The position numbers and the translations under genes are program-made. DNA of 5,016 nt from JBKJML01 sp046596415. GTDB taxonomy: Bacteria > Actinomycetota > Thermoleophilia > Gaiellales > Gaiellaceae. Position 1 is the stretch's first letter; every line of letters starts with the position of its first letter. Below are positions 1 to 5,016 of this stretch, one piece after another. The notes under the pieces are model-generated. The model ran no database searches and was not told where the DNA came from. It saw only the letters and a list, made by a program, of their open reading frames with translations. Location: positions 1 to 5,016 of the forward strand of contig JBKJML010000142.1 of assembly GCA_046596415.1 (NCBI GenBank), given 5' to 3'.

Positions 1-60
1 GCCGAAGACCCCCTCGAAAAGGCCCTCGATCTTCTGCTCGATGCTGCGAAGGACACTCAT
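1..60 (-). CDS. fhaA: FhaA-like protein, DUF3662/FHA domain (N-terminal fragment, runs off the left edge)
   Basis: Only the first 20 codons are present, beginning MSVLRSIEQKIEGLFEG. This opening closely resembles the start of the DUF3662 domain of actinobacterial FhaA proteins, which carry a C-terminal FHA domain that binds phosphothreonine peptides and which work with Ser/Thr kinases in control of cell-wall synthesis. The FHA domain itself lies outside the window, so its presence is inferred. The ATG at 60 lies 30 bp after the stop of the kinase gene on the same strand, suggesting co-transcription. No good Shine-Dalgarno is near this ATG; a GGGGA sits 14 nt upstream, so translation may depend partly on coupling to the kinase gene. 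With so few residues the family call is good but not certain. Confidence 0.7.
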   Translation of the reverse strand, partial: MSVLRSIEQKIEGLFEGVFG

Positions 61-90
61 GCCGCGAGGGTCATTCCCCGTAGCGCGAGT

Positions 91-1752
91 CTAACGCCAG
101 GTCCGTGCAGCGAGCCCGGCCGACAGAAGCCATGCGCACGCGACGAGCGGGAGCGCGGCGGCATGCGGTGCGGCGAGCACGGTGCCTGCAAGCAGGGCTG
201 CGCCGGCGCCGGCCGCGCCCCAGATACCGAGTCGGCGGGCGTATGGCAGGCCCGCTGCGACAGCGCCGATCACGAGCGCCTCGATCCCCAGCGCGGGTGC
301 GCCCGCGAGTATCCCCCAGAGCGCCCCCAGCACCTCGACGGGGCTCTCGACGCCGGCGAGCCCGAGCTGTGGCGCTGGCCCCGCCCCGAACGGGAGCGGC
401 CGCCCGGCGAGACCCGCGGCGAGGCTGGCGACGAGAACCGCGGTGGTTGCATGCGCGGCGCGCCTGACCGGGCCGCGGGCCACCTGCGCGGCGGCCGCAG
501 CGAGTGGCAGCAGGCCCAGCGGCGCGAGGAGGACGCCGACGAGGAACGCGAGCCCGGCGCGGGCGTCGCGCCAGCAGAGCGCGAGCCAAACGACGGCGGC
601 AGCAGCGTAGGCGATCCCGGCGCCGAGAGCGAGGTTGCCGAGCGGGAAGACCGGCGCGAGGAGCGCGACGGTGAGCCCGATCCGCGGCCTGGCGAGCGCG
701 GCGGCACCCGCGGCGAGGCCGATCCCGACCGCCCAGCCCGAGGGATAGAAGGGCAGGATCGCGGCGCCGGCGCCCGCCGCAAGCGCGGCCGCGGCAGCGG
801 GAGCGACACGCGTCTCCAGCCGGTGGAGCCCGACAGCAGGGGCGCGGATGCGCGGGACGATGTGCGGGAACTGGGGGAGGTGCGGGCGCGGCCGGCGGAG
901 TGCAGCCTTCGTCTTCGGCTTGCGGCGATCGGTCAACGCGGCCCGCAGCTCGGTCGCGAGCGCTCCGGCCGACGGCCGCCGGCGTGGGTCGAGGTCGAGC
1001 GCCCGGTCGACTGCGGCGATCAGGCGCTTCGGGAGGTCGGGCCGCGCCGGTGCGAGCGGCGGCACGCCGGCGCCGATCGCACCGACCATCTGTTGGAGCG
1101 GGACGCTCCGGAACGGGTGTGTGCCCACGAGCGCTTCCCAGAGGAGGACGCCGACGCCCCACACATCCGCCGCCGCGGTCGCCTCCTCGCCGCTGAGGCG
1201 CTCCGGCGCGATGTAGGCGAGCGTGCCAGGGACGTCGCCGACAGCGGTGAGGGTCTCCGCTTCGTCGAACTGGGCCAGGCCGAAGTCGAGCAGCCGAACC
1301 GAGACCCGGCCGTCGTCGGCGAGCAGGACGTTCGACGGCTTCACGTCGCGGTGGATGATGCCGCGCGTGTGGGCGTGTGCGAGCCCCTCGAGGATCTGCG
1401 CCGCCGCCTCGACCGCGTCGGCGTCGGGCAGCTCGCCGGCTCGCATTGCGTCGCGCAGGGTGCGCCCGCCGACGTACTCGTACGCGATGTAGACGTGGCC
1501 GAGGTCGGCACCGAAGCCGTACGCGCGCAGGCAGCGCCGGTGGCGGAGCCGAGCGGCTGCCTCCGCCTCTCGCTCGGCGCGCGCGGCGGCCTTGCCCTCC
1601 CGGGGGACGATCTTCAGAGCGACGTCGAGGCCCGTTTCCTCATCGCGCGCAAGCCACACAGACCCCGATCCGCCCGACCCGAGCGGGCGTAACGGGCGGT
1701 AGCGATCAAGCACCAGTTGGCGATCGGGGAGTGCAGGCGCGGCGGAAGACAC
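91..1752 (-). CDS. Membrane-anchored eukaryote-type serine/threonine protein kinase with polytopic C-terminus, no PASTA repeats
   Basis: A 553-residue protein that should phosphorylate Ser/Thr on cytoplasmic targets. The kinase domain spans about residues 18-273 and looks intact: glycine loop GSGGSGSV at 25-32, VALK lysine K47, catalytic loop HRDVKPSN with D136, DFG at 156-158, an activation segment with T167, T169 and T177, PGTLAYIAPE ending at 184, and D196 of subdomain IX. Residues 274-316 form a basic, proline-containing linker. Residues 317-550 are almost wholly hydrophobic, Ala/Gly/Leu-rich, and fit roughly seven to nine membrane helices. Unlike PknB there is no single helix followed by PASTA repeats, so this is not a standard muropeptide-sensing kinase. 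The GTG start at 1752 was chosen because a near-perfect Shine-Dalgarno AAAGGAGG (1766-1759) lies six bases before it and the kinase domain begins 17 residues later. The frame stays open upstream to 1977 but that part is antisense to the divergent gene. It ends 30 bp before the fhaA-like gene. Confidence 0.93.
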   Translation of the reverse strand: MSSAAPALPDRQLVLDRYRPLRPLGSGGSGSVWLARDEETGLDVALKIVPREGKAAARAEREAEAAARLRHRRCLRAYGFGADLGHVYIAYEYVGGRTLRDAMRAGELPDADAVEAAAQILEGLAHAHTRGIIHRDVKPSNVLLADDGRVSVRLLDFGLAQFDEAETLTAVGDVPGTLAYIAPERLSGEEATAAADVWGVGVLLWEALVGTHPFRSVPLQQMVGAIGAGVPPLAPARPDLPKRLIAAVDRALDLDPRRRPSAGALATELRAALTDRRKPKTKAALRRPRPHLPQFPHIVPRIRAPAVGLHRLETRVAPAAAAALAAGAGAAILPFYPSGWAVGIGLAAGAAALARPRIGLTVALLAPVFPLGNLALGAGIAYAAAAVVWLALCWRDARAGLAFLVGVLLAPLGLLPLAAAAAQVARGPVRRAAHATTAVLVASLAAGLAGRPLPFGAGPAPQLGLAGVESPVEVLGALWGILAGAPALGIEALVIGAVAAGLPYARRLGIWGAAGAGAALLAGTVLAAPHAAALPLVACAWLLSAGLAARTWR

Positions 1753-1753
1753 G

Positions 1754-1790
1754 TCCTGCCTCCTTTGGCCAGGGCAGGAGAAACTCCTTT
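1754..1790 (-). promoter_or_regulatory. Kinase-gene leader: strong Shine-Dalgarno inside overlapping hairpins
   Basis: Read on the minus strand, the Shine-Dalgarno AAAGGAGG (1766-1759) lies in a possible hairpin whose arms are TCCTGCC (1779-1773) and GGCAGGA (1760-1754); the 3' arm ends one base before the GTG start and includes the last two G of the ribosome site. A second hairpin just upstream, AGGAG (1788-1784) with CTCCT (1780-1776) around a TTT loop, shares four bases with the first, so the two exclude each other. The ribosome site itself is well supported; control by folding is inference, and it needs a transcript start at or before 1788. Confidence 0.4.
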
Positions 1791-1796
1791 CGAGGC

Positions 1797-1810
1797 TAAC
1801 GGAGCCGTTA
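1797..1810. repeat. Short inverted repeat TAACGG-AG-CCGTTA, possible operator
   Basis: Two perfect 6-bp arms flank a 2-bp centre. The dyad sits in the middle of the divergent intergenic region, overlapping the putative kinase -10 box and its spacer, a position suited to a dimeric regulator that could affect both genes. A dyad this short can arise by chance, and it resembles no specific operator I can name. Confidence 0.3.
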
Positions 1811-1834
1811 CAGTGGCGGCAACGCCAGGTTGAT

Positions 1835-2986
1835 GTGACCCAACGCGACGACGACATCGAGTTCGACTTCTTCGAGGAGCCGCAGACGCAGGAGGCTCCC
1901 GCGCGCGAACGTGCGCCCAAGCGGCCCGGCGGCGGCCGCGGCCCCCGCGGCCCACGGCTACCGATCCGCCCGCCCACCGGCGTGACACCGTTGCTGCGGC
2001 TGATCGGGCTGATCGCGTTTGCGATCCTGATCGTCGTCCTGCTCGTCTTCTGGGTGCAGAGCTGTCAGAGCGATCGCAAGCGCGAGGCCTACAAGACCTA
2101 CGTCGCCGACATCGGCAGGATCGCGAAGGACTCCGACACGATCGGCCGCAACCTGAACGACCTGCTGACGACGCCGGGGATCAAGCAGACCGACCTCGAG
2201 AAGCGGCTCGCCGGCCTCGTGCAGCAGCAGGAGCTCGGTGTCGCCAAGGCGCAGAAGCTCTCGCCGCCAGGCCCGCTCCGCCCTGCGCACCAGAACGCCG
2301 TCGAGGCGTTCCAGTTCCGCGTCAGCGGCCTGCGTGGGCTCCAGGACACCTTCGCCTCGACCCGCGACTCGAACGACGCCGCTACCGCGGGCGGCCTGCT
2401 CGCCGCGCAGGCGCAGCGGCTCGTCGCCAGCGACGTCGTCTGGGACGACCTCTTCAAGGAAGCCGCGGTCGCCGAGCTGAAGAAGCAGGACATCGGCGGC
2501 GTCGAAGTGCCCGACTCGAACTTCGTCCAGACACCCGACCTCGCGAGCACCCGCTCGATGGCGCAGATTTTCCAGCGCATCCACGGTGCGGCGACCGGCA
2601 GCACGCCGACCGGCTTGCACGGCAACGGGATCGCTTCGGTCAAGGTGCTGCCCGCGAACACGCAGCTCTCCGAGTCGGCGGAGAACACGATCGAGGCGTC
2701 GACCGACCTCGCCTTCGCCGTCGCTGTCACCGACACCGGCGACGCGCAGGAGGTCAAGGTGGTCGTGACGCTGACCATCCGCCAGAGCCCGTCGCCGATC
2801 GTCAAGAAGGCGACGATCGACATCATCAATCCGGGCGAGACGAAGACGGTCGTGTTCCGTGACTTCCCGTCGGTCACCTTCGGCGAGAAGGTGACGCTCC
2901 GCGTCGATGTCGCCCCGGTTCAGGGCGAGACGAGAACCGAGAACAACTCGAACGAGTACCCGGTCTTCTTCTCGATCGGAGGTTAG
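1835..2986 (+). CDS. Single-pass membrane protein with C-terminal CARDB-like domain, function unknown
   Basis: A 383-residue protein with no named function. Residues 1-20 are acidic with aromatic residues (DDDIEFDFFEEP), 22-46 are basic and Gly/Pro/Arg-rich, and one strong membrane helix covers about 54-74, followed by a basic SDRKREAYK segment. Residues 80-215 look mostly helical. Residues 264-380 have the alternating beta-strand pattern of a CARDB (Ig-like adhesion) domain: a TDTGDAQEV turn, INPGETKTVVF, and a closing ENNSNEYPV. The topology is most likely cytoplasmic N-terminus with the large part outside, although the flanking charges do not settle it. The GTG start at 1835 has AGG five bases upstream; the only in-frame ATG is at codon 242, and the other plausible GTG (codon 50) would remove the acidic segment. 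The start overlaps an ATG-TGA start-stop at 1833-1838. The DUF4446 gene follows after six bases, so the two probably form an operon. Confidence 0.85.
   Translation: MTQRDDDIEFDFFEEPQTQEAPARERAPKRPGGGRGPRGPRLPIRPPTGVTPLLRLIGLIAFAILIVVLLVFWVQSCQSDRKREAYKTYVADIGRIAKDSDTIGRNLNDLLTTPGIKQTDLEKRLAGLVQQQELGVAKAQKLSPPGPLRPAHQNAVEAFQFRVSGLRGLQDTFASTRDSNDAATAGGLLAAQAQRLVASDVVWDDLFKEAAVAELKKQDIGGVEVPDSNFVQTPDLASTRSMAQIFQRIHGAATGSTPTGLHGNGIASVKVLPANTQLSESAENTIEASTDLAFAVAVTDTGDAQEVKVVVTLTIRQSPSPIVKKATIDIINPGETKTVVFRDFPSVTFGEKVTLRVDVAPVQGETRTENNSNEYPVFFSIGG
2978..2982 (+). promoter_or_regulatory. Shine-Dalgarno GGAGG for the DUF4446 gene, inside the end of the upstream gene
   Basis: GGAGG lies within the last sense codons of the CARDB-protein gene, 10 bases before the GTG at 2993. 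It decides between that GTG and an earlier out-of-frame GTG at 2986 that opens only a shadow frame. Its position inside the upstream coding sequence suggests the two genes are translated from one message. Confidence 0.6.
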
Positions 2987-2992
2987 TGCTCG

Positions 2993-3463
2993 GTGTCGGT
3001 CGAGCTCGTCGTCGCTGTCGCTGCGGCGTGCGTCGCCGCCCTGGCTCTCTTGGCAGCCGCGCTCCTCTGGCGCAGCGTCCGCAGGCTCCGGAGTGCCCAG
3101 CGCGTGCTGCTCGGCGGCGACCGCGCCGACATCGTCGACTTCGCCGTGTCCCTCCAGGGGCGGATCGACGATCTGCACGGGGCGGTGGACGAGCTGGCTG
3201 CCGGCCTCTCACGGGTCGACCGCCGGGTCGACGGTTCGCTCACCAACACCTCGGTCGTCCGCTACGACGCCTACGAGGGCACCGGCGGGCACCAGTCCGC
3301 CTCGTTCGCCTTCCTCGACGCGAGCCGCACCGGCACGGTCGTGACGGCGATCCAGGGCCGTGACTACGCGCGGCTCTACGTGAAGGAGCTCGACCGCGGC
3401 CGGGCCGCCGTCGCGCTGTCGCCGGAGGAGCTCGAAGCGGTCGAGCGGGCCATGTCTCGCTGA
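2993..3463 (+). CDS. DUF4446 family membrane-anchored protein
   Basis: A 156-residue protein, about the usual length for DUF4446. A hydrophobic N-terminal helix at about residues 4-26 is followed by basic residues (RSVRRLR), which predicts an anchor with the rest in the cytoplasm. Residues about 45-80 could form a short coiled coil (IDDLHGAVDELAAGLSRVD). The C-terminal core carries the family signature: VVRYDAYEGTGG at 88-99, SFAFLD at 104-109, then TVVTAIQGRDYARLYVKEL and SPEELEAVERA. The family has no established biochemical role. The GTG start at 2993 fits the GGAGG at 2978-2982 and begins right at the membrane helix. The gene lies six bases after the CARDB-protein gene on the same strand, suggesting a joint operon of two membrane-anchored proteins. 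Confidence 0.9.
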   Translation: MSVELVVAVAAACVAALALLAAALLWRSVRRLRSAQRVLLGGDRADIVDFAVSLQGRIDDLHGAVDELAAGLSRVDRRVDGSLTNTSVVRYDAYEGTGGHQSASFAFLDASRTGTVVTAIQGRDYARLYVKELDRGRAAVALSPEELEAVERAMSR

Positions 3464-3464
3464 A

Positions 3465-3492
3465 ACCGGCGTCGGGGGGCGCTCCCGCTGGT
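3465..3492 (+). terminator. Possible stem-loop terminator after the DUF4446 gene, no T-tract
   Basis: Starting one base after the TGA, ACCGGCG (3465-3471) can pair with CGCTGGT (3486-3492), seven pairs with one G-U, and inner GGG with TCC can add a few more across a bulge. No run of T follows, so a classical intrinsic terminator is not shown. The structure could instead weaken read-through into the HNH gene, and its 3' arm overlaps the first base of that gene's putative -10 box. Confidence 0.3.
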
Positions 3493-3497
3493 ACCCT
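3489..3497 (+). promoter_or_regulatory. Extended -10-like box TGGTACCCT before the HNH gene
   Basis: TG-G-TACCCT matches the extended -10 form TGnTAnnnT. It ends nine bases before the TTG start at 3507, so a transcript begun at the usual distance would start at or just upstream of the start codon, giving a leaderless or nearly leaderless message. There is no convincing -35 box and no Shine-Dalgarno in the 43-bp gap, which agrees with this reading. Found by eye only. Confidence 0.35.
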
Positions 3498-3506
3498 CCC
3501 GCCGAG

Positions 3507-4046
3507 TTGCAACAGGTTCTCGTCCTGAATGCGAGTTACGAGCCGTTGAACGTCTGCAGCGTTCGGCGAGCGCACGTGCTCGTCTGGAAAGGGAAGGCAG
3601 AGGTGCTCGAGACGCTGCCGAAAGCCCTGCGCTCGGCGACCGACACCTTCCGCTGGCCGCACGTGATCCGGCTCGTCACCTACGTCCGGGTGCCGCGGGC
3701 GATTCAGCGCAAGATCTCCCGGCGAGCCCTCTTCGCGCGCGATGGCTGGCGCTGCGTCTACTGCGGTACCGCCTCGGGCCGGCTGACGCTCGACCACGTC
3801 ATCCCGCGCTCGAAGGGCGGCGACTCCGTCTGGGAGAATGTCGTCACCTCCTGTTCACCCTGCAATCTGCATAAGGGGGACCGGCTGCTCGAGGAGCTTG
3901 CGATGTCGCTGCCGGTGCCCCCCAGGCCGCCGGCGCCGGTGCTGTTCATTCGGCTCGCGGCCGCCGAGATCCCGACCGGGTGGCGCCGGTACCTCCCGGG
4001 CCTCGACTTCGGCGGCGGCCCCGCTGCTGACGCAGCGGCCGCATAG
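3507..4046 (+). CDS. HNH endonuclease family protein
   Basis: A 179-residue protein of the widespread bacterial HNH family that opens with a conserved VLVLNASYEPLNV segment. Residues 1-65 form this N-terminal domain (VRRAHVLVWKGKAEVLE). The HNH zinc-finger nuclease module covers about 70-125: CVYC with C83 and C86, LDHVIPRSKGG with D96 and likely catalytic H97, N111 in WENVV, then CSPCNLHK with C116, C119, N120 and H122. All four zinc cysteines and the ββα-metal core residues are present, so nuclease activity is likely, but the target and cellular role of this family are not established. The last 45 residues are Pro/Ala/Gly-rich and variable. The start is TTG at 3507: no in-frame ATG or GTG exists between the DUF4446 stop and this codon, and the family's conserved opening begins three residues later. 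No methylase or mobile-element gene is adjacent, so a restriction role is not supported. Confidence 0.9.
   Translation: MQQVLVLNASYEPLNVCSVRRAHVLVWKGKAEVLETLPKALRSATDTFRWPHVIRLVTYVRVPRAIQRKISRRALFARDGWRCVYCGTASGRLTLDHVIPRSKGGDSVWENVVTSCSPCNLHKGDRLLEELAMSLPVPPRPPAPVLFIRLAAAEIPTGWRRYLPGLDFGGGPAADAAAA
4015..4042. terminator. GC-rich hairpin at the convergent HNH / HMG-CoA lyase junction
   Basis: CCGCTGC (4021-4027) and GCAGCGG (4032-4038) form a perfect seven-pair stem with a TGAC loop; across a two-base bulge, GCGG (4015-4018) with CCGC (4039-4042) extends it to eleven pairs. It covers the last codons of the HNH gene, and the two convergent stop codons are only nine bases apart. It could end transcription from either side, but no T-tract follows on either strand, and this stretch also encodes an Ala-rich tail, which by itself yields GC repeats. 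Confidence 0.3.
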
Positions 4047-4055
4047 ATCAAGCCG

Positions 4056-4928
4056 CTAGGAAAACCCGCCCGCGCGGTAGACCCGGCCCGGGAGCCGCCT
4101 GCCGAGCGTCGCCTCGAGCCACGCGGCGACGGCGATTAGCGCGTCGAGGTCGATCCCAGTCGCGAGGCCCTCGCGCTCCAGCAGGTAGACGACGTCTTCC
4201 GTCGCGACGTTGCCCGTCGCGTTCGGGGCGAACGGACAACCGCCGAGGCCGCCGACCGACGTGTCGAGCGAGGCGATCCCGGCCGCGACCGCCGCGTAGG
4301 CGTTCGCGACGCCGGTGTGGCGCGTGTCGTGGAAGTGCATTCCGACCGGCGCGCCGACGTTCGCGGCAGCGAGCCGTTGCACCTGGAACGGGACGGCGAC
4401 TCCGATCGTGTCGGCGAAGACCACCTCGTCGGCGCCGAGCGCCGCCGCCCGTGAGGCCAACTCGCCGACCTTGCCGGGGTCGACCTTGCCCTCGAACGGG
4501 CAGCCGAAGGCAGTCGAGATCGTGACGGTGGCGCGGCGGCCGTCAGCATGGGCCAGGGCGACGATCGCCGCGGCCGCCTCGACGGACTCCTCGACGGAGC
4601 GGTTGGCGTTGCGGCGGTTGAAGCTCTCGGAGGCGGCGAACGTGACGTGCACCTCCTGAAGCGCTGTTGCGGCGAGACGCTCGTAGCCGTGCTCGTTCAG
4701 GACGAGACCGCTCAGCGTGGCCGTCGTGTCGCCCGCCGCGGCGACGACAGCCTCGGCGCCTGCCATCTGCGGCACGCGGTCCTCTCGCACGAAGCTGACC
4801 GCCTCGATCCGAGCGAGGCCGGTCGCATCAAGGCGCCGGACGAGCTCGGCCCGGGTCGCGGAGGCCAGCGTCTCAGGCTCGTTCTGGAGTCCGTCGCGCG
4901 GGCCTACCTCGCAGAGCTCGATCCTCAT
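4056..4928 (-). CDS. 3-hydroxy-3-methylglutaryl-CoA lyase (DRE-TIM metallolyase)
   Basis: A 290-residue cytoplasmic enzyme expected to cleave HMG-CoA to acetyl-CoA and acetoacetate, the last step of leucine breakdown. It is full length for bacterial members and has the family signatures: GPRDGLQNE at 9-17, SFVRE at 45-49, AFGCPFEG at 140-147, HFHDTRHTG at 198-206 and GGLGGCPFAPNATGN at 226-240. By my alignment to human HMGCL, R11, D12, E42, H198, H200, C231 and N240 match R41, D42, E72, H233, H235, C266 and N275, so the metal site and catalytic Cys are intact. The ATG at 4928 is preferred over an in-frame ATG at 4973 because the family opening (IELCEVGPRDG) follows at once and the ATG overlaps the upstream gene's stop as ATGA. 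No Shine-Dalgarno is evident, suggesting translational coupling. Related lyases acting on longer branched acyl-CoAs, such as in isoprenoid breakdown, are an alternative. Confidence 0.93.
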   Translation of the reverse strand: MRIELCEVGPRDGLQNEPETLASATRAELVRRLDATGLARIEAVSFVREDRVPQMAGAEAVVAAAGDTTATLSGLVLNEHGYERLAATALQEVHVTFAASESFNRRNANRSVEESVEAAAAIVALAHADGRRATVTISTAFGCPFEGKVDPGKVGELASRAAALGADEVVFADTIGVAVPFQVQRLAAANVGAPVGMHFHDTRHTGVANAYAAVAAGIASLDTSVGGLGGCPFAPNATGNVATEDVVYLLEREGLATGIDLDALIAVAAWLEATLGRRLPGRVYRAGGFS

Positions 4929-5016
4929 GGGCCGGTCTCGACCGGGAGGCCACGGCTCGACCAGTCGCTCCACGAGCCGGCGTAGAGCTTCGCGTCCGGC
5001 CGCCCGGCCTGCACGA
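4925..5016 (-). CDS. Rhodanese-type sulfurtransferase, C-terminal fragment (runs off the right edge)
   Basis: Only the last 29 residues and the stop are present, including KLYAGSWSDWSSRGLPVETG. The LYxGSWSxW...PVxTG ending is characteristic of two-domain thiosulfate or 3-mercaptopyruvate sulfurtransferases (the SseA type), which move sulfane sulfur from a donor to cyanide or another thiophile through an active-site cysteine. The active-site loop is outside the window, so the substrate cannot be told. Its TGA (4927-4925) overlaps the ATG of the HMG-CoA lyase gene as ATGA, so both genes are very probably in one leftward operon. Confidence 0.8.
   Translation of the reverse strand, partial: VQAGRPDAKLYAGSWSDWSSRGLPVETGP

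Larger units (their letters stand above)
1753..1834. promoter_or_regulatory. Divergent promoter region between kinase and CARDB-protein genes
   Basis: These 82 bases separate two head-to-head genes, so both start sites must lie here or just inside the genes. For the leftward kinase gene the best sigma-70-like pair I can see is TTGCCG (1822-1817) and TAGCCT (1798-1793) with an 18-bp spacer, which would put the transcript start near 1786. For the rightward gene TTACAG (1808-1813) or TAACGG (1797-1802) could serve as a -10 box, but neither has a convincing -35. The existence of a promoter region follows from gene orientation; the exact boxes are a guess by eye. Confidence 0.45.

Noticed and set aside
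57..74. Tiny leftward frame ATG ACC CTC GCG GCA TGA overlapping the fhaA-like start by ATGA, with GGGGA just before it
   Set aside because: Five codons with the G-rich stretch directly touching the ATG; most likely chance, though it might act in coupling.
163..1692. Long rightward open frame of 509 codons antisense to the kinase gene
   Set aside because: Its product is a low-complexity Arg/Glu/Gly/Ala string with no domain, and the opposite strand encodes an unmistakable kinase. High GC at third positions removes stop codons from this frame.
1833..1838. ATG-TGA start-stop element overlapping the GTG of the CARDB-protein gene
   Set aside because: Such overlaps arise easily by chance at a GTG preceded by AT, and nothing else in the sequence shows a regulatory role.
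1753..1977. N-terminal extension of the kinase by 75 codons to an upstream ATG
   Set aside because: The extension would lie antisense to the start of the CARDB-protein gene and lacks domain character, while the GTG at 1752 has a near-ideal Shine-Dalgarno and sits just before the kinase domain.
1958..3178. Long leftward open frame of 406 codons opposite the CARDB-protein and DUF4446 genes
   Set aside because: It runs across two well-supported genes and their junction, and its product is compositionally biased (Arg, Asp, Glu, Leu) with no recognisable motif.
2986..3363. Alternative GTG-initiated frame of 125 codons at the start of the DUF4446 gene
   Set aside because: It gives an Arg-rich product with no motif, while the frame starting at 2993 carries the full DUF4446 signature.
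3507..4046. HNH gene as part of a restriction or phage-defence system
   Set aside because: No methyltransferase, specificity, integrase or other defence gene is adjacent, and this HNH family is a common stand-alone chromosomal gene.
4929..4973. 15-codon N-terminal extension of HMG-CoA lyase
   Set aside because: It overlaps the sulfurtransferase gene in another frame, and the family's normal opening begins at the ATG at 4928.

Overview
The window is very GC-rich and densely coded, with GTG and TTG starts and third-position G/C bias that creates long antisense shadow frames. The start of an FhaA/DUF3662 protein, a eukaryote-type Ser/Thr kinase beside it, a DUF4446 protein and a short HNH protein of the VLVLNASYEPLN type together suggest a chromosomal segment of a high-GC actinobacterium, perhaps class Thermoleophilia. 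The phylum is reasonably supported; the class is inference from gene content.

Layout. Positions 1-1752 read leftward: a strongly initiated Ser/Thr kinase with a polytopic membrane C-terminus, followed 30 bp later by the first 20 codons of an FhaA-like FHA-domain protein. An 82-bp divergent intergenic region (1753-1834) carries promoter-like elements, a small dyad and overlapping hairpins around the kinase ribosome-binding site. Rightward from 1835 there is a two-gene unit: a single-pass membrane protein with a CARDB-like C-terminal domain, then a small membrane-anchored DUF4446 protein. A short gap with a possible hairpin precedes an HNH endonuclease gene (3507-4046) that starts with TTG. Convergent with it is a leftward operon: the C-terminus of a rhodanese-type sulfurtransferase (cut by the window edge) overlapping by ATGA with a complete 3-hydroxy-3-methylglutaryl-CoA lyase.

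How it may work together. The left half looks like an envelope signalling neighbourhood: a membrane kinase, a phosphothreonine-reader (FHA) protein and, divergently, two membrane-anchored proteins of unknown role. Functional linkage between kinase and the divergent pair is inference from position only. The right half is metabolism (leucine or branched acyl-CoA breakdown and sulfur transfer) plus a stand-alone HNH protein. I see no mobile element, CRISPR array, tRNA or rRNA, and no clear defence system. The least described material is the kinase's membrane domain, the CARDB/DUF4446 pair and the leader of the kinase gene.
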